This document shows positions 8,627 to 15,809 of a stretch of 64,000 nucleotides of DNA, piece by piece. The DNA comes from JACPYM01 sp963699175 (lineage in GTDB: Bacteria; Acidobacteriota; Blastocatellia; RBC074), in contig OY969418.1 in assembly GCA_963699175.1 (NCBI GenBank), forward strand, positions 186,001 to 250,000, read 5' to 3'. The notes beneath the pieces are model-generated. The model saw nothing but the letters and a program-made list of their open reading frames with translations, was not told the DNA's origin and made no database searches. The translations under genes and the position numbers were made by a program. Each line of letters starts with the position of its first letter. Position 1 is the stretch's first letter.

Positions 8627-9039
8627 TCGCTAACGAACGCGAATACCGCATTACCAAAGCCGCCGCGAATAAATTTGCCGAAACCTTGAAGAATTTCGAT
8701 ACGCGACCTGCCTCGCATCGAGGCGCGCATCCGCGGCTCATTCAGGCTGAGAAAGAAGGGATCGCCAGTCAATTGGCAACCTTGCGGCGCGAATTGCGCG
8801 AGTATGAGCGGTTGCGTTCGGGGCGCAGGCGGATCAGCTTGCGGGAAGTCGAGCAGCTTCCGCAAAAGCTGGTACGCGCACGCATCGCCGCCGGACTCAC
8901 GCAAGAAGCATTGGCTGAAAAGCTGGGCCTCAAGCGGCAGCAGATTCAACGGTACGAAGCGTCGGAATACGCTTCCGCCAGCCTCGCCACAATTCGCCAG
9001 ATTGCCCAAGTGATTGAATCCGCCGGGGCAGCGAGTTGA
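8623..9039 (+). CDS. XRE-family helix-turn-helix regulator (partner of the nucleotidyltransferase-like gene)
   Basis: 138 residues. The N-terminal half is a charged helical region (about 20-75; LIQAEKEGIASQLATLRRELREYERL) likely to form a coiled coil. The C-terminal part is a Cro/C1-type HTH: LVRARIAAGLTQEALAEKL, then LKRQQIQRYEASEYASASLATIRQIAQVI. Start and stop are set by the ATGA overlap with the upstream gene. By analogy with MNT/HEPN- or HigA-like pairs it would be the DNA-binding antitoxin that autoregulates the pair (inference). Confidence 0.82.
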   Translation: MIANEREYRITKAAANKFAETLKNFDTRPASHRGAHPRLIQAEKEGIASQLATLRRELREYERLRSGRRRISLREVEQLPQKLVRARIAAGLTQEALAEKLGLKRQQIQRYEASEYASASLATIRQIAQVIESAGAAS

Positions 9040-9124
9040 GTGTGTGGCAGGCTGCACCGAGTCTTTAGGACAGTGATGCGATGCGGAATGCAAACAGTTG
9101 GGATTGGAAAAACAGGAGTAATCA

Positions 9125-9574
9125 ATGCCTATCGTTTTAACATTTGATCTTCAAAATTACGAACCCAATCACCACAGCTATCTTCGATCAGCACTTGAAC
9201 GGCTAGGGTGGCAAAATCTTGGCGGCACTTCATTCAGATACCCAAAACTCGGATCAACTCAACCGGTGGAAGACTGGTTTAACTATGTAATCCCTGCACT
9301 GATGTTGGTTCGGGCTTATGCTTCAAAGTACCCAGGGCGCATTGCCAAATTCACCCTTGATACCCAAAGCTCCAGTGGGTATGACCCTGCTGCAGGATAT
9401 GGAAATCCGCCATTAAAAGCGATGGACTTTGATTTCAAAATATACCCTCCGACAGTACAGCAATTTGGGGAGAAAAAGCTTATAGAGTGGATTGATGCAA
9501 TAGATTCCCCTACTAGCACCAAGGTTCATCGCATTATTCAAAGTCTGCTGTTTAGAAGTGGCTGCTTAACCTGA
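9125..9574 (+). CDS. Small orphan protein, possible Cas2/VapD-like ferredoxin fold
   Basis: 149 residues with a site (AACAGGAG) ahead of ATG 9125. The beginning, MPIVLTFDLQ followed by HSYLRSALERLGW and GGTSFRYP, has the strand-helix-strand rhythm of stand-alone Cas2-like or VapD-like proteins (VYDI...R..L...L...G....S.F). There is no CRISPR array nearby. The rest (DWFNYVIPALMLVRAYASKYPGRIAKFTLDTQSSSGYDP) is not recognised. Base composition is visibly more AT-rich than in neighbouring genes, consistent with acquisition together with the preceding HTH/nucleotidyltransferase pair. The fold assignment is tentative. Confidence 0.6.
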   Translation: MPIVLTFDLQNYEPNHHSYLRSALERLGWQNLGGTSFRYPKLGSTQPVEDWFNYVIPALMLVRAYASKYPGRIAKFTLDTQSSSGYDPAAGYGNPPLKAMDFDFKIYPPTVQQFGEKKLIEWIDAIDSPTSTKVHRIIQSLLFRSGCLT

Positions 9575-9604
9575 CGTTGCAATGTGAGGGGTCAAGAGGA
9601 ACCA

Positions 9605-10747
9605 ATGATAAAGAAACCATTGAACATCGGCTTAATTGGTTACGGCTTCATGGGCCGCACTCACTCGAATGCGTTCCTGCAAGCAGGCCGTTTTTTTGAT
9701 CTGCCGTTCCAGCCGGTTCTCAAAGCCGTCTGCGCCCGCAATGCAGAACGCGTGCAATCCTTCGCGTCCAACTGGGGCTACGAATCGGTCGAGACCGATT
9801 GGCGCAAGCTAGTCGAGCGCAAAGACATTGACCTGATTGACATCGCCAGCCCCAACGACACGCACGCCGAGGTCGCCATCGCTGCTGCACAAGCAGGCAA
9901 GATGGTGATGTGCGAAAAACCGCTGGGGCGCAATGCTGCCGAAGCACAGGCAATGGTCGAAGCGGTCGAAGCCGCCAAAGTTCCCAACACGGTCTGGTAC
10001 AACTACCGCCGCGTGCCTGCCGTCGTGTTGCTCAAGCAATTGCTCGACGAAGGGCGCTTCGGACGCATCTTCCACTACCGCGCGAAGTTTTTGCAGGACT
10101 GGACGATCTCGCAGGACTTGCCGCAGGGTGGTGAAGGCTTGTGGCGGCTGGATGTCGCGGTCGCGGGCAGCGGCGTGACCGGCGATTTGTTGGCTCACAA
10201 CATTGACACCGCAATGTGGTTGAACGGCCCGATCAGTGAAGTGTCGGCCATGACCGAGACTTTCATCAAAGAGCGCAAGCACAATCTGACCGGGAATGTC
10301 GAGCCGGTCGGGATTGATGATGCCAGCGCGTTTATGTGCCGCTTCCAGAATGGCTCGCTCGCGACCTTTGAGGCGACGCGCTATGCGCGCGGGCACAAGG
10401 CGCTCTACACGCTCGAAATCAACGGCGAGCACGCTTCGGCCTTTTGGGATTTGCACGACCTGCATCGCATCGAGTACTTCGATCACCGCGATGAAGGGCG
10501 AACGCGCGGCTGGCGCAGCGTCCACGTGACCGATGGCGATCATCCTTACATGAATCGTTGGTGGGTGCCGGGGCTGCAAATCGGCTACGAACACACCTTC
10601 ATTCACCAGTTTGCAGATTTCCTGCAGGCGATCGGCGAAGGCAAAGAAGCCGCACCGACGTTCCGTGATGGCTTGGCCACTGACTATGTGACCGACGCCG
10701 TGTTGAAGTCTGCGAAAACGCGGCAATGGGAGAGCGTCGCGCAGTGA
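9605..10747 (+). CDS. Gfo/Idh/MocA-family NAD(P)-dependent oxidoreductase
   Basis: 380 residues from ATG 9605, preceded by AGAGGA. The N-terminal Rossmann motif is IGLIGYGFMGRTHSNAF. Next come DLIDIASPNDTHAEVAIAAAQAGKMVMCEKPLGRN (the EKP motif with the catalytic lysine) and a C-terminal alpha/beta domain with GVTGDLLAHNIDTAMWL, which supplies the usual Asp-His pair. Members oxidise or reduce sugars, inositols and sugar acids. An upstream GTG at 9584 would overlap the ribosome-binding site and is rejected. It belongs to the sugar cluster of this region. Confidence 0.9.
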   Translation: MIKKPLNIGLIGYGFMGRTHSNAFLQAGRFFDLPFQPVLKAVCARNAERVQSFASNWGYESVETDWRKLVERKDIDLIDIASPNDTHAEVAIAAAQAGKMVMCEKPLGRNAAEAQAMVEAVEAAKVPNTVWYNYRRVPAVVLLKQLLDEGRFGRIFHYRAKFLQDWTISQDLPQGGEGLWRLDVAVAGSGVTGDLLAHNIDTAMWLNGPISEVSAMTETFIKERKHNLTGNVEPVGIDDASAFMCRFQNGSLATFEATRYARGHKALYTLEINGEHASAFWDLHDLHRIEYFDHRDEGRTRGWRSVHVTDGDHPYMNRWWVPGLQIGYEHTFIHQFADFLQAIGEGKEAAPTFRDGLATDYVTDAVLKSAKTRQWESVAQ

Positions 10748-10799
10748 ATCTCGTTGTGTATCTGGCTGCAAAAAGCAGCAGCGCCGATTGAGACTACTT

Positions 10800-11138
10800 A
10801 TGAACCTGGTTGGAAAGACATTCAAAGCCATCACCAATTCAAAGGGTGGCACAATTAACTCTCAGACCACCATGACATTCGTATCTGAAAACGGCCCTCT
10901 GGTTGGAGCATATAGCGGAGGAACGATTGACAGCGGCAGCGTCATTGCTTGTCGGACAGGCGAGTTGACGATTGAGATGCTCTATCACTGTCTGACTGTC
11001 ACTGGTGAATTGCAGGCTGGGCGGGCTTCGGGAAAATTCGAGACTGATGCCGACGGGCAATTGCGAATGCACCTTGATTGGCAATGGCTGACTGGTGATC
11101 AAGCGAAAGGACAGTCTGAATGGATGCTGGAGTCGTAA
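10800..11138 (+). CDS. Small conserved protein of the family often mislabelled N-acetylglutamate synthase
   Basis: 112 residues from ATG 10800. The motifs LVGKTFKAITNSKGGTINSQTTMTF, GAYSGGTIDSGSVIA, YHCLTVTGELQAG and LHLDWQWLTGDQAKGQS (approximate spacing) match a widespread family of ~110-residue beta-rich proteins that databases call N-acetylglutamate synthase although it lacks the GNAT fold. Biochemical role unknown. It stands between the oxidoreductase and the DUF1080 gene with separate spacing on each side, and may be transcribed independently. Confidence 0.7.
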   Translation: MNLVGKTFKAITNSKGGTINSQTTMTFVSENGPLVGAYSGGTIDSGSVIACRTGELTIEMLYHCLTVTGELQAGRASGKFETDADGQLRMHLDWQWLTGDQAKGQSEWMLES

Positions 11139-11191
11139 GTACCTGGTCACCAATCCACTGGTATGGATACTGTAAATAGACGGAGAATCAA

Positions 11192-11989
11192 ATGAAGAGA
11201 CTTGTCGCAATTTCCGCCGCGTTGTGTGCGGCAGCACTACTGACCTTTTCTACCATTGCTCAACAAGGCCCGCCAGCGGGCGCGCCACAAGGGCAAGGCG
11301 GCCCGCCGCGTGGCCCGGGTGGTCAAGGTCGCGGCCCTGGCATTGATGCCTTGGCGATGGATGATCGCACGGGGTTTGAATCCATTTTTGACGGCAAGAC
11401 GCTCAAAGGCTGGGACGGTGATCCGCAGTTCTGGCGCGTCGAAAATGAAACCGTCATCGGCGAGAGTACGGCGGAGAAGCCGGTCAAGGTGAACACCTTT
11501 TTGATTTGGCGTGGTGGACAGCCCAAGGATTTCGAGTTGAAATTGGAGTACCGCATGAACTCGACCAATAGCGGCGTGCAGTATCGCAGCATCGAGATGC
11601 CTGAGGTAGGCAAGTGGGTGCTGAAGGGCTATCAGGCGGACATTGATTTCGAGAACCGGTACACGGGGCAGCTTTATGAAGAGCGCGGCCGCCAATTTCT
11701 GGCGATGCGCGGGCAAATGACTCGTGTGTTGCCGGGCAAGAAGCAGATCATTGCCAATCTGCGTAGCGGCGATGAACTCAAGGCGCTGATCAAAACCAAC
11801 GATTGGAACCAGGTGCACATCATTGCGCGTGGCAATGTGCTCACACACATTTTCAATGGGCATCTGATGGCGCAGGCGGTAGACGATGATGCGGCGGGGC
11901 GCGCAATGAGCGGCCTGCTCGGCTTCCAGATGCACGTGGGACCGCCGATGAAACTAGAGTTGCGGAATATCTGGCTGAAAAACTTGTAA
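11192..11989 (+). CDS. Secreted DUF1080 protein (3-keto-disaccharide hydrolase family)
   Basis: 265 residues with a clear signal peptide (MKRLVAISAALCAAALLTFSTIAQ) and a Gly/Pro-rich linker (about 24-48). The DUF1080 LamG-like domain follows: GFESIFDGKTLKGWDGDPQFWRVENETVIGES, ...FLIWRGGQPKDFELKLEYR, NSGVQYRS, DWNQVHIIARGNVLTHIFNGHLMAQAVDDD. The family includes 3-keto-glycoside hydrolases and carbohydrate-binding proteins. Location is periplasmic or extracellular. It is 8 bases upstream of the LarA-like gene and shares the operon with sugar-acid enzymes. Confidence 0.87.
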   Translation: MKRLVAISAALCAAALLTFSTIAQQGPPAGAPQGQGGPPRGPGGQGRGPGIDALAMDDRTGFESIFDGKTLKGWDGDPQFWRVENETVIGESTAEKPVKVNTFLIWRGGQPKDFELKLEYRMNSTNSGVQYRSIEMPEVGKWVLKGYQADIDFENRYTGQLYEERGRQFLAMRGQMTRVLPGKKQIIANLRSGDELKALIKTNDWNQVHIIARGNVLTHIFNGHLMAQAVDDDAAGRAMSGLLGFQMHVGPPMKLELRNIWLKNL

Positions 11990-11997
11990 AGGGAAGC

Positions 11998-13230
11998 ATG
12001 ACGAACTGTCAATTTACCAAAATCCGCCAGCGCTTTGACTGCCCCACACTTGCCAATCTCGAGCAAGCCGTCGCCCAACAACTCAATTCCGGTAAATTAC
12101 AAATCTCACCCGGCGCGCGCATCGCCATCGCGGTGGGCAGTCGCGGCGTGGCGAACATCGCCCGCATCACTAGGGCTGTGACCGATGGTGTCAAAGCCCA
12201 AGGTGGCGAGCCATTCATCTTTCCCGCAATGGGCAGCCACGGTGGCGCTACGGCAGAGGGCCAGCGCGAAATCCTCGCCACGTATGGCATCACCGAAGCG
12301 ACGATGGATTGCCCGATCCGCTCTTCGATGGAAGTTGTGCAATTGGACAACGGCGGCTCGGAATTGCCCTTGTTTATGGACAGGCACGCGTTCGAGTCGG
12401 ATGGCGTGATCCTCATCAATCGCATCAAGCCGCATACAGCCTTTCACGGTGAATACGAAAGCGGTCTGGTGAAGATGAGTGTGATCGGATTGGGCAAGGA
12501 ACGCCTGGCGTTAGAAATTCATGGCTATGGCATCCACGGATTGAAAACGCTCATGCCGCAAGCGGGGAAACAAATTTTGGCGACCGGTAAAATTCTACTG
12601 GGCGTCGGCATTGTCGAAAACGCATACGATGAAACTGCAATCATCGAGGCCATGACACCTGCGGAAATCTTGACGCGCGAGCCAGCGTTGCTAAAGACCG
12701 CCAAACAGATGCTGCCAACTTTCCCGCTCAATGAATTTGACGTGCTGGTGGTAGACCGCTTGGGCAAAGACATCAGCGGTTCGGGCATGGACCCGAACAT
12801 CATCGGACGCCTGAGAATCGCAGGCGAGCCGGAGCCGGAATCACCAAAGATCAAATCCATCGTCGTCACGGATTTGACGAAGGCCTCGCACGGCAACGCC
12901 TGCGGCATTGGTTTGGCAGACGTGACGACACGGCGACTGCTCGACAAAGTGGATTGGGAGGCGACCTATACCAATGGTGTCACGAGCGGACTTTATGCAC
13001 ATTTTGCGCTGCCTATCGTGGCGGCGACCGATGCGCAAGCACTAGAATGGGGCATTCGTGGCAGTCACGATCCGCGTAAGCGCAAGAAGATCGTGCGCAT
13101 CACCGACACTCTACATCTGAGCGAGATGTACGTGTCGGACGCGGCCTTGGAAGAGGTCAGGGATAAAGTCGAAATCCTCAGCGATCCGTTGCACCTGTTT
13201 GAAGAACAAGGCTCGCTCATCACGTTTTGA
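11998..13230 (+). CDS. Lactate racemase (LarA) N-terminal-domain-like protein, DUF2088
   Basis: 410 residues. The N-terminal half matches the LarA/DUF2088 domain: GARIAIAVGSRGVANIARITRAV, EPFIFPAMGSHGGATAEGQREIL, DGVILINRIKPHTAFHGEYESGLVKM. The second half (DVLVVDRLGKDISGSGMDPNIIG, TKASHGNACGIGLADVTTRRLLDKVDWEATYTNG) lacks a clear match to the nickel-pincer-binding C-terminus that I can verify. It could be a racemase, a 2-hydroxyacid epimerase or an Fe-S-associated relative. Because the rhamnose route downstream yields lactate, a racemase role would be sensible, but this is inference. It is followed 18 bases later by the UxaA-like gene. Confidence 0.75.
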   Translation: MTNCQFTKIRQRFDCPTLANLEQAVAQQLNSGKLQISPGARIAIAVGSRGVANIARITRAVTDGVKAQGGEPFIFPAMGSHGGATAEGQREILATYGITEATMDCPIRSSMEVVQLDNGGSELPLFMDRHAFESDGVILINRIKPHTAFHGEYESGLVKMSVIGLGKERLALEIHGYGIHGLKTLMPQAGKQILATGKILLGVGIVENAYDETAIIEAMTPAEILTREPALLKTAKQMLPTFPLNEFDVLVVDRLGKDISGSGMDPNIIGRLRIAGEPEPESPKIKSIVVTDLTKASHGNACGIGLADVTTRRLLDKVDWEATYTNGVTSGLYAHFALPIVAATDAQALEWGIRGSHDPRKRKKIVRITDTLHLSEMYVSDAALEEVRDKVEILSDPLHLFEEQGSLITF

Positions 13231-13248
13231 AGGGATGAAGGTAGTAAC

Positions 13249-14817
13249 ATGAAAAATGAAGGAACAGTGAAAGAAGCCGACAGCGCGACAGCCAAGCCTG
13301 TCTTGGCACTCAGGCAGAGCGATAACGTCGGCGTAGTGCGCCAGCCCTTAAACGCTGGAGATGTCATCGAAGTGGGTGGCAGCCAAATCGAAGTGCGCGA
13401 GGCCATCACACCCGGCCACAAAATCGCGCTGCTGCCGATTGCACAAGGCGCGCCGGTCATCAAGTACGGCGAGATCATCGCCAACGCGACCTGCGACATT
13501 GTGCCGGGCGATTGGGTGCACACGCACAACACAGTGCCGGATTTTAGCGGGCGCGAGTACGAGTACGCGACGCGCACACCTGTCACCGAGTTCTTCCCGC
13601 CGGAGCAGGTCCCTACTTTTATGGGCTATCAGCGCGAGAATGGCGACATTGGTACGCGCAATTACATCGCCGTCATCGCTACGTCCAATTGCTCAAGTCA
13701 CGTCGTGGCAGGCATCGCCGAACAACTTCGGCACGTCAAGCCTGAAACGCATGGGGTAGATGGCGTCGTCGCCATTCCACATCAGGAAGGTTGCGGCCAT
13801 TCGCAAGGCGAAGATACCTGGCAGCTTGAGCGCACCATCGCCGGGATGATCTTTCATCCGAACGTCGGGGCCGTGCTGATGGTTAGCCTGGGTTGCGAGG
13901 TCAATCAGATTTCGAAATATCTTGGCACAGCCCAACTCGGCCAGCAGTCCTTCCGCAAGGGCAAGCTCATCGTCGGGCTGGAGATGCAATCTTCGGGCGG
14001 TACGCGCAAGACCATCGAGGGCGGTGTACGCCAGGTCGAAGAACTTATCAAGCAGTGCCAGACGATGCAGCGTGCCCCGCAGCCGCTAGGCCGAATCCTG
14101 CTCGGCACCAACTGCGGCGGGTCGGACGCATTCTCCGGGATTTCGGCCAACCCGGCGGTCGGCTATTGCAGCGACTTGCTCGTGCGTTTGGGTGGGACTT
14201 CGGTGCTCGCTGAAATCCCCGAATGCATGGGTGCCGAACATTTACTGACACGCCGCGCGATTGACGAGGCGACCGGGCGTAAAGTGATTGACGTAGTGAA
14301 TTGGTATCGCGACTACCTGAACCGTTTCGGCGGCAAGTGGGATGACAACCCGTCACCCGGCAACAAAGCGGGCGGCATTACAAACGTTGCTGAAAAAGCC
14401 CTGGGCGGCGTGGCCAAAGGCGGGACAACGGCGCTGACTGGCGTCTATGCCTATGCTGAGCGGATTGACCGGAAGGGGTTTGTGCTGATGAACACGCCTG
14501 GCTACGATCCAGTCTCGCTGACCGGCATTGCGGCGGGCGGCGCGAATATGATCGTGTTCACCACGGGGCGCGGCTCCGGCATTGGCTTTCCAGTCGTACC
14601 GGTCATCAAGATCGCCTCGAACTCGCGCATCGCTTCAGTGATGGAAGACAACATTGACATCAACGCAGGCACCATCGTTGAGGGGAAAGAGACAGTTGAA
14701 GAGGTCGGCCAGCGGATTCTTGACTTGATCCGGCGCGTCGCTTCAGGCGAGCGGACGAAGAGCGAGTTGCTGGGTCACCAGGAGTTCGTGCCGTGGCGCG
14801 TGGGGCCGGTGCTGTGA
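13249..14817 (+). CDS. UxaA/GarD-family sugar-acid dehydratase (altronate dehydratase-like)
   Basis: 522 residues, full length for the family. An N-terminal SAF domain (about 20-110: DNVGVVRQPLNAGDVIEVGG, GHKIALLPIAQGAPVIKYGEIIANA, PGDWVHTHN) is followed by the UxaA catalytic region: GYQRENGDIGTRNYIAVIATSNCSS, IPHQEGCGHSQGEDTW, LLGTNCGGSDAFSGISANPAVG, SLTGIAAGGANMIVFTTGRGSGIGFPVVPVIKI. These enzymes are iron-dependent and remove water from altronate, galactarate or similar aldonates to give 2-keto-3-deoxy acids. The exact sugar acid is unknown; the rhamnonate step is already covered by the downstream enolase-family enzyme. Confidence 0.88.
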   Translation: MKNEGTVKEADSATAKPVLALRQSDNVGVVRQPLNAGDVIEVGGSQIEVREAITPGHKIALLPIAQGAPVIKYGEIIANATCDIVPGDWVHTHNTVPDFSGREYEYATRTPVTEFFPPEQVPTFMGYQRENGDIGTRNYIAVIATSNCSSHVVAGIAEQLRHVKPETHGVDGVVAIPHQEGCGHSQGEDTWQLERTIAGMIFHPNVGAVLMVSLGCEVNQISKYLGTAQLGQQSFRKGKLIVGLEMQSSGGTRKTIEGGVRQVEELIKQCQTMQRAPQPLGRILLGTNCGGSDAFSGISANPAVGYCSDLLVRLGGTSVLAEIPECMGAEHLLTRRAIDEATGRKVIDVVNWYRDYLNRFGGKWDDNPSPGNKAGGITNVAEKALGGVAKGGTTALTGVYAYAERIDRKGFVLMNTPGYDPVSLTGIAAGGANMIVFTTGRGSGIGFPVVPVIKIASNSRIASVMEDNIDINAGTIVEGKETVEEVGQRILDLIRRVASGERTKSELLGHQEFVPWRVGPVL

Positions 14818-14843
14818 GGCGGGTTCATTTGTTGAGTTGAAGG

Positions 14844-15809
14844 ATGAACAAGCTTTTCACCAAACATCAACGTGAACTTGCGGTAGCGCTGGCTTATCTA
14901 GCATTGCTCGCGTTGGTAGCCGTGGTGTCACCTGCTTTTTTTAGTCCTGGTAATCTGCGAGATTTGGCCTTGAGCAACGCGGCAGTGTTGCTGGTAGCCG
15001 TCGGTATGACGTGCGTGATTCTGGCCGGGCAGATTGATATTTCGGTCGGTGCGCAATTCGCCGTGTGTAGTGTGGCAGCGGGTTTACTTGCCAAAACAGG
15101 TTTGCCGCTGCCTTTGCTGTTTATCGTGTTGCTTTTTTTTGGCGCCTTATTGGGCGCAGTCAATGGCGCGTTGGTCGCGTGGCTGCGCATTCCGGCCATC
15201 GTGGTGACGCTGGCGACGATGGTGGCGTGGCGCGATGGCTTGCGCTGGCTGACCGAAGGCGCGTGGGTGCAGGGCTTGCCGCCGAACTTTCAGTGGTTCG
15301 GACTTGGACAAAGCTTCGGGCAATGGCTGATCGTGCTTTTGGCGCTGGCTGCGTGGGGCGGAGGCGTGTGGGTTTTGCAAAACGTAGCTGCCGGGCGCGC
15401 AATCTATGCGGTCGGTTGTGATGAAGAGGCGGCGCGCTTGGCCGGCATCAATCCGCGACGAGTGGTTTTCAGCGTCTTCACGTTGTTGGGCGCATTGACT
15501 GGTGCGGCGGCGCTACTCAATTCTGTTCGCTTCAGCGATATTCAGAGCAACGCGGGTGTGGGCTTGGAGTTGAAAGCCATCGCCGCAGTCGTGGTCGGTG
15601 GCACTGCGATCACAGGCGGACGCGGCACACTCATCGGAACACTGGTCGGCGTGGCCTTGCTCGGCACGATTGGCACGGCGCTGACCTTCGCGGGCATCAA
15701 TCCATTTTGGGAAAAGGCGATTCAAGGCGCAATCATCTTGGCAGCAGTCTTTGCCGATGCCGCGTTAATAAGGTTGGGGAATGCAAGAGTCGAAGCCGCT
15801 TCTCATTGA
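14844..15809 (+). CDS. ABC sugar transporter permease (RbsC/RhaP family)
   Basis: 321 residues, almost all membrane segments. Family signatures are AVLLVAVGMTCVILAGQIDISVGAQFAVCSVAAGLLAK, the EAA-like loop GRAIYAVGCDEEAARLAGINPRRV and GVGLELKAIAAVVVGGTAITGGRGTLIGTLVGV. This is the BPD_transp_2 permease of ribose/rhamnose-type importers. It overlaps the next permease by 29 bases. Such importers need two permease subunits, a binding protein and an ATPase; here the ATPase is not encoded next to it. Confidence 0.9.
   Translation: MNKLFTKHQRELAVALAYLALLALVAVVSPAFFSPGNLRDLALSNAAVLLVAVGMTCVILAGQIDISVGAQFAVCSVAAGLLAKTGLPLPLLFIVLLFFGALLGAVNGALVAWLRIPAIVVTLATMVAWRDGLRWLTEGAWVQGLPPNFQWFGLGQSFGQWLIVLLALAAWGGGVWVLQNVAAGRAIYAVGCDEEAARLAGINPRRVVFSVFTLLGALTGAAALLNSVRFSDIQSNAGVGLELKAIAAVVVGGTAITGGRGTLIGTLVGVALLGTIGTALTFAGINPFWEKAIQGAIILAAVFADAALIRLGNARVEAASH

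Noticed and set aside
9125..9574. Stand-alone cas2 as part of a CRISPR system
   Set aside because: Only a weak Cas2-like N-terminal rhythm; no repeats, cas1 or other cas genes within the window.
9809..10852. 347-codon antisense frame over the Gfo/Idh/MocA gene
   Set aside because: Shadow of a well-supported gene; no signal, no family, no ribosome-binding site.
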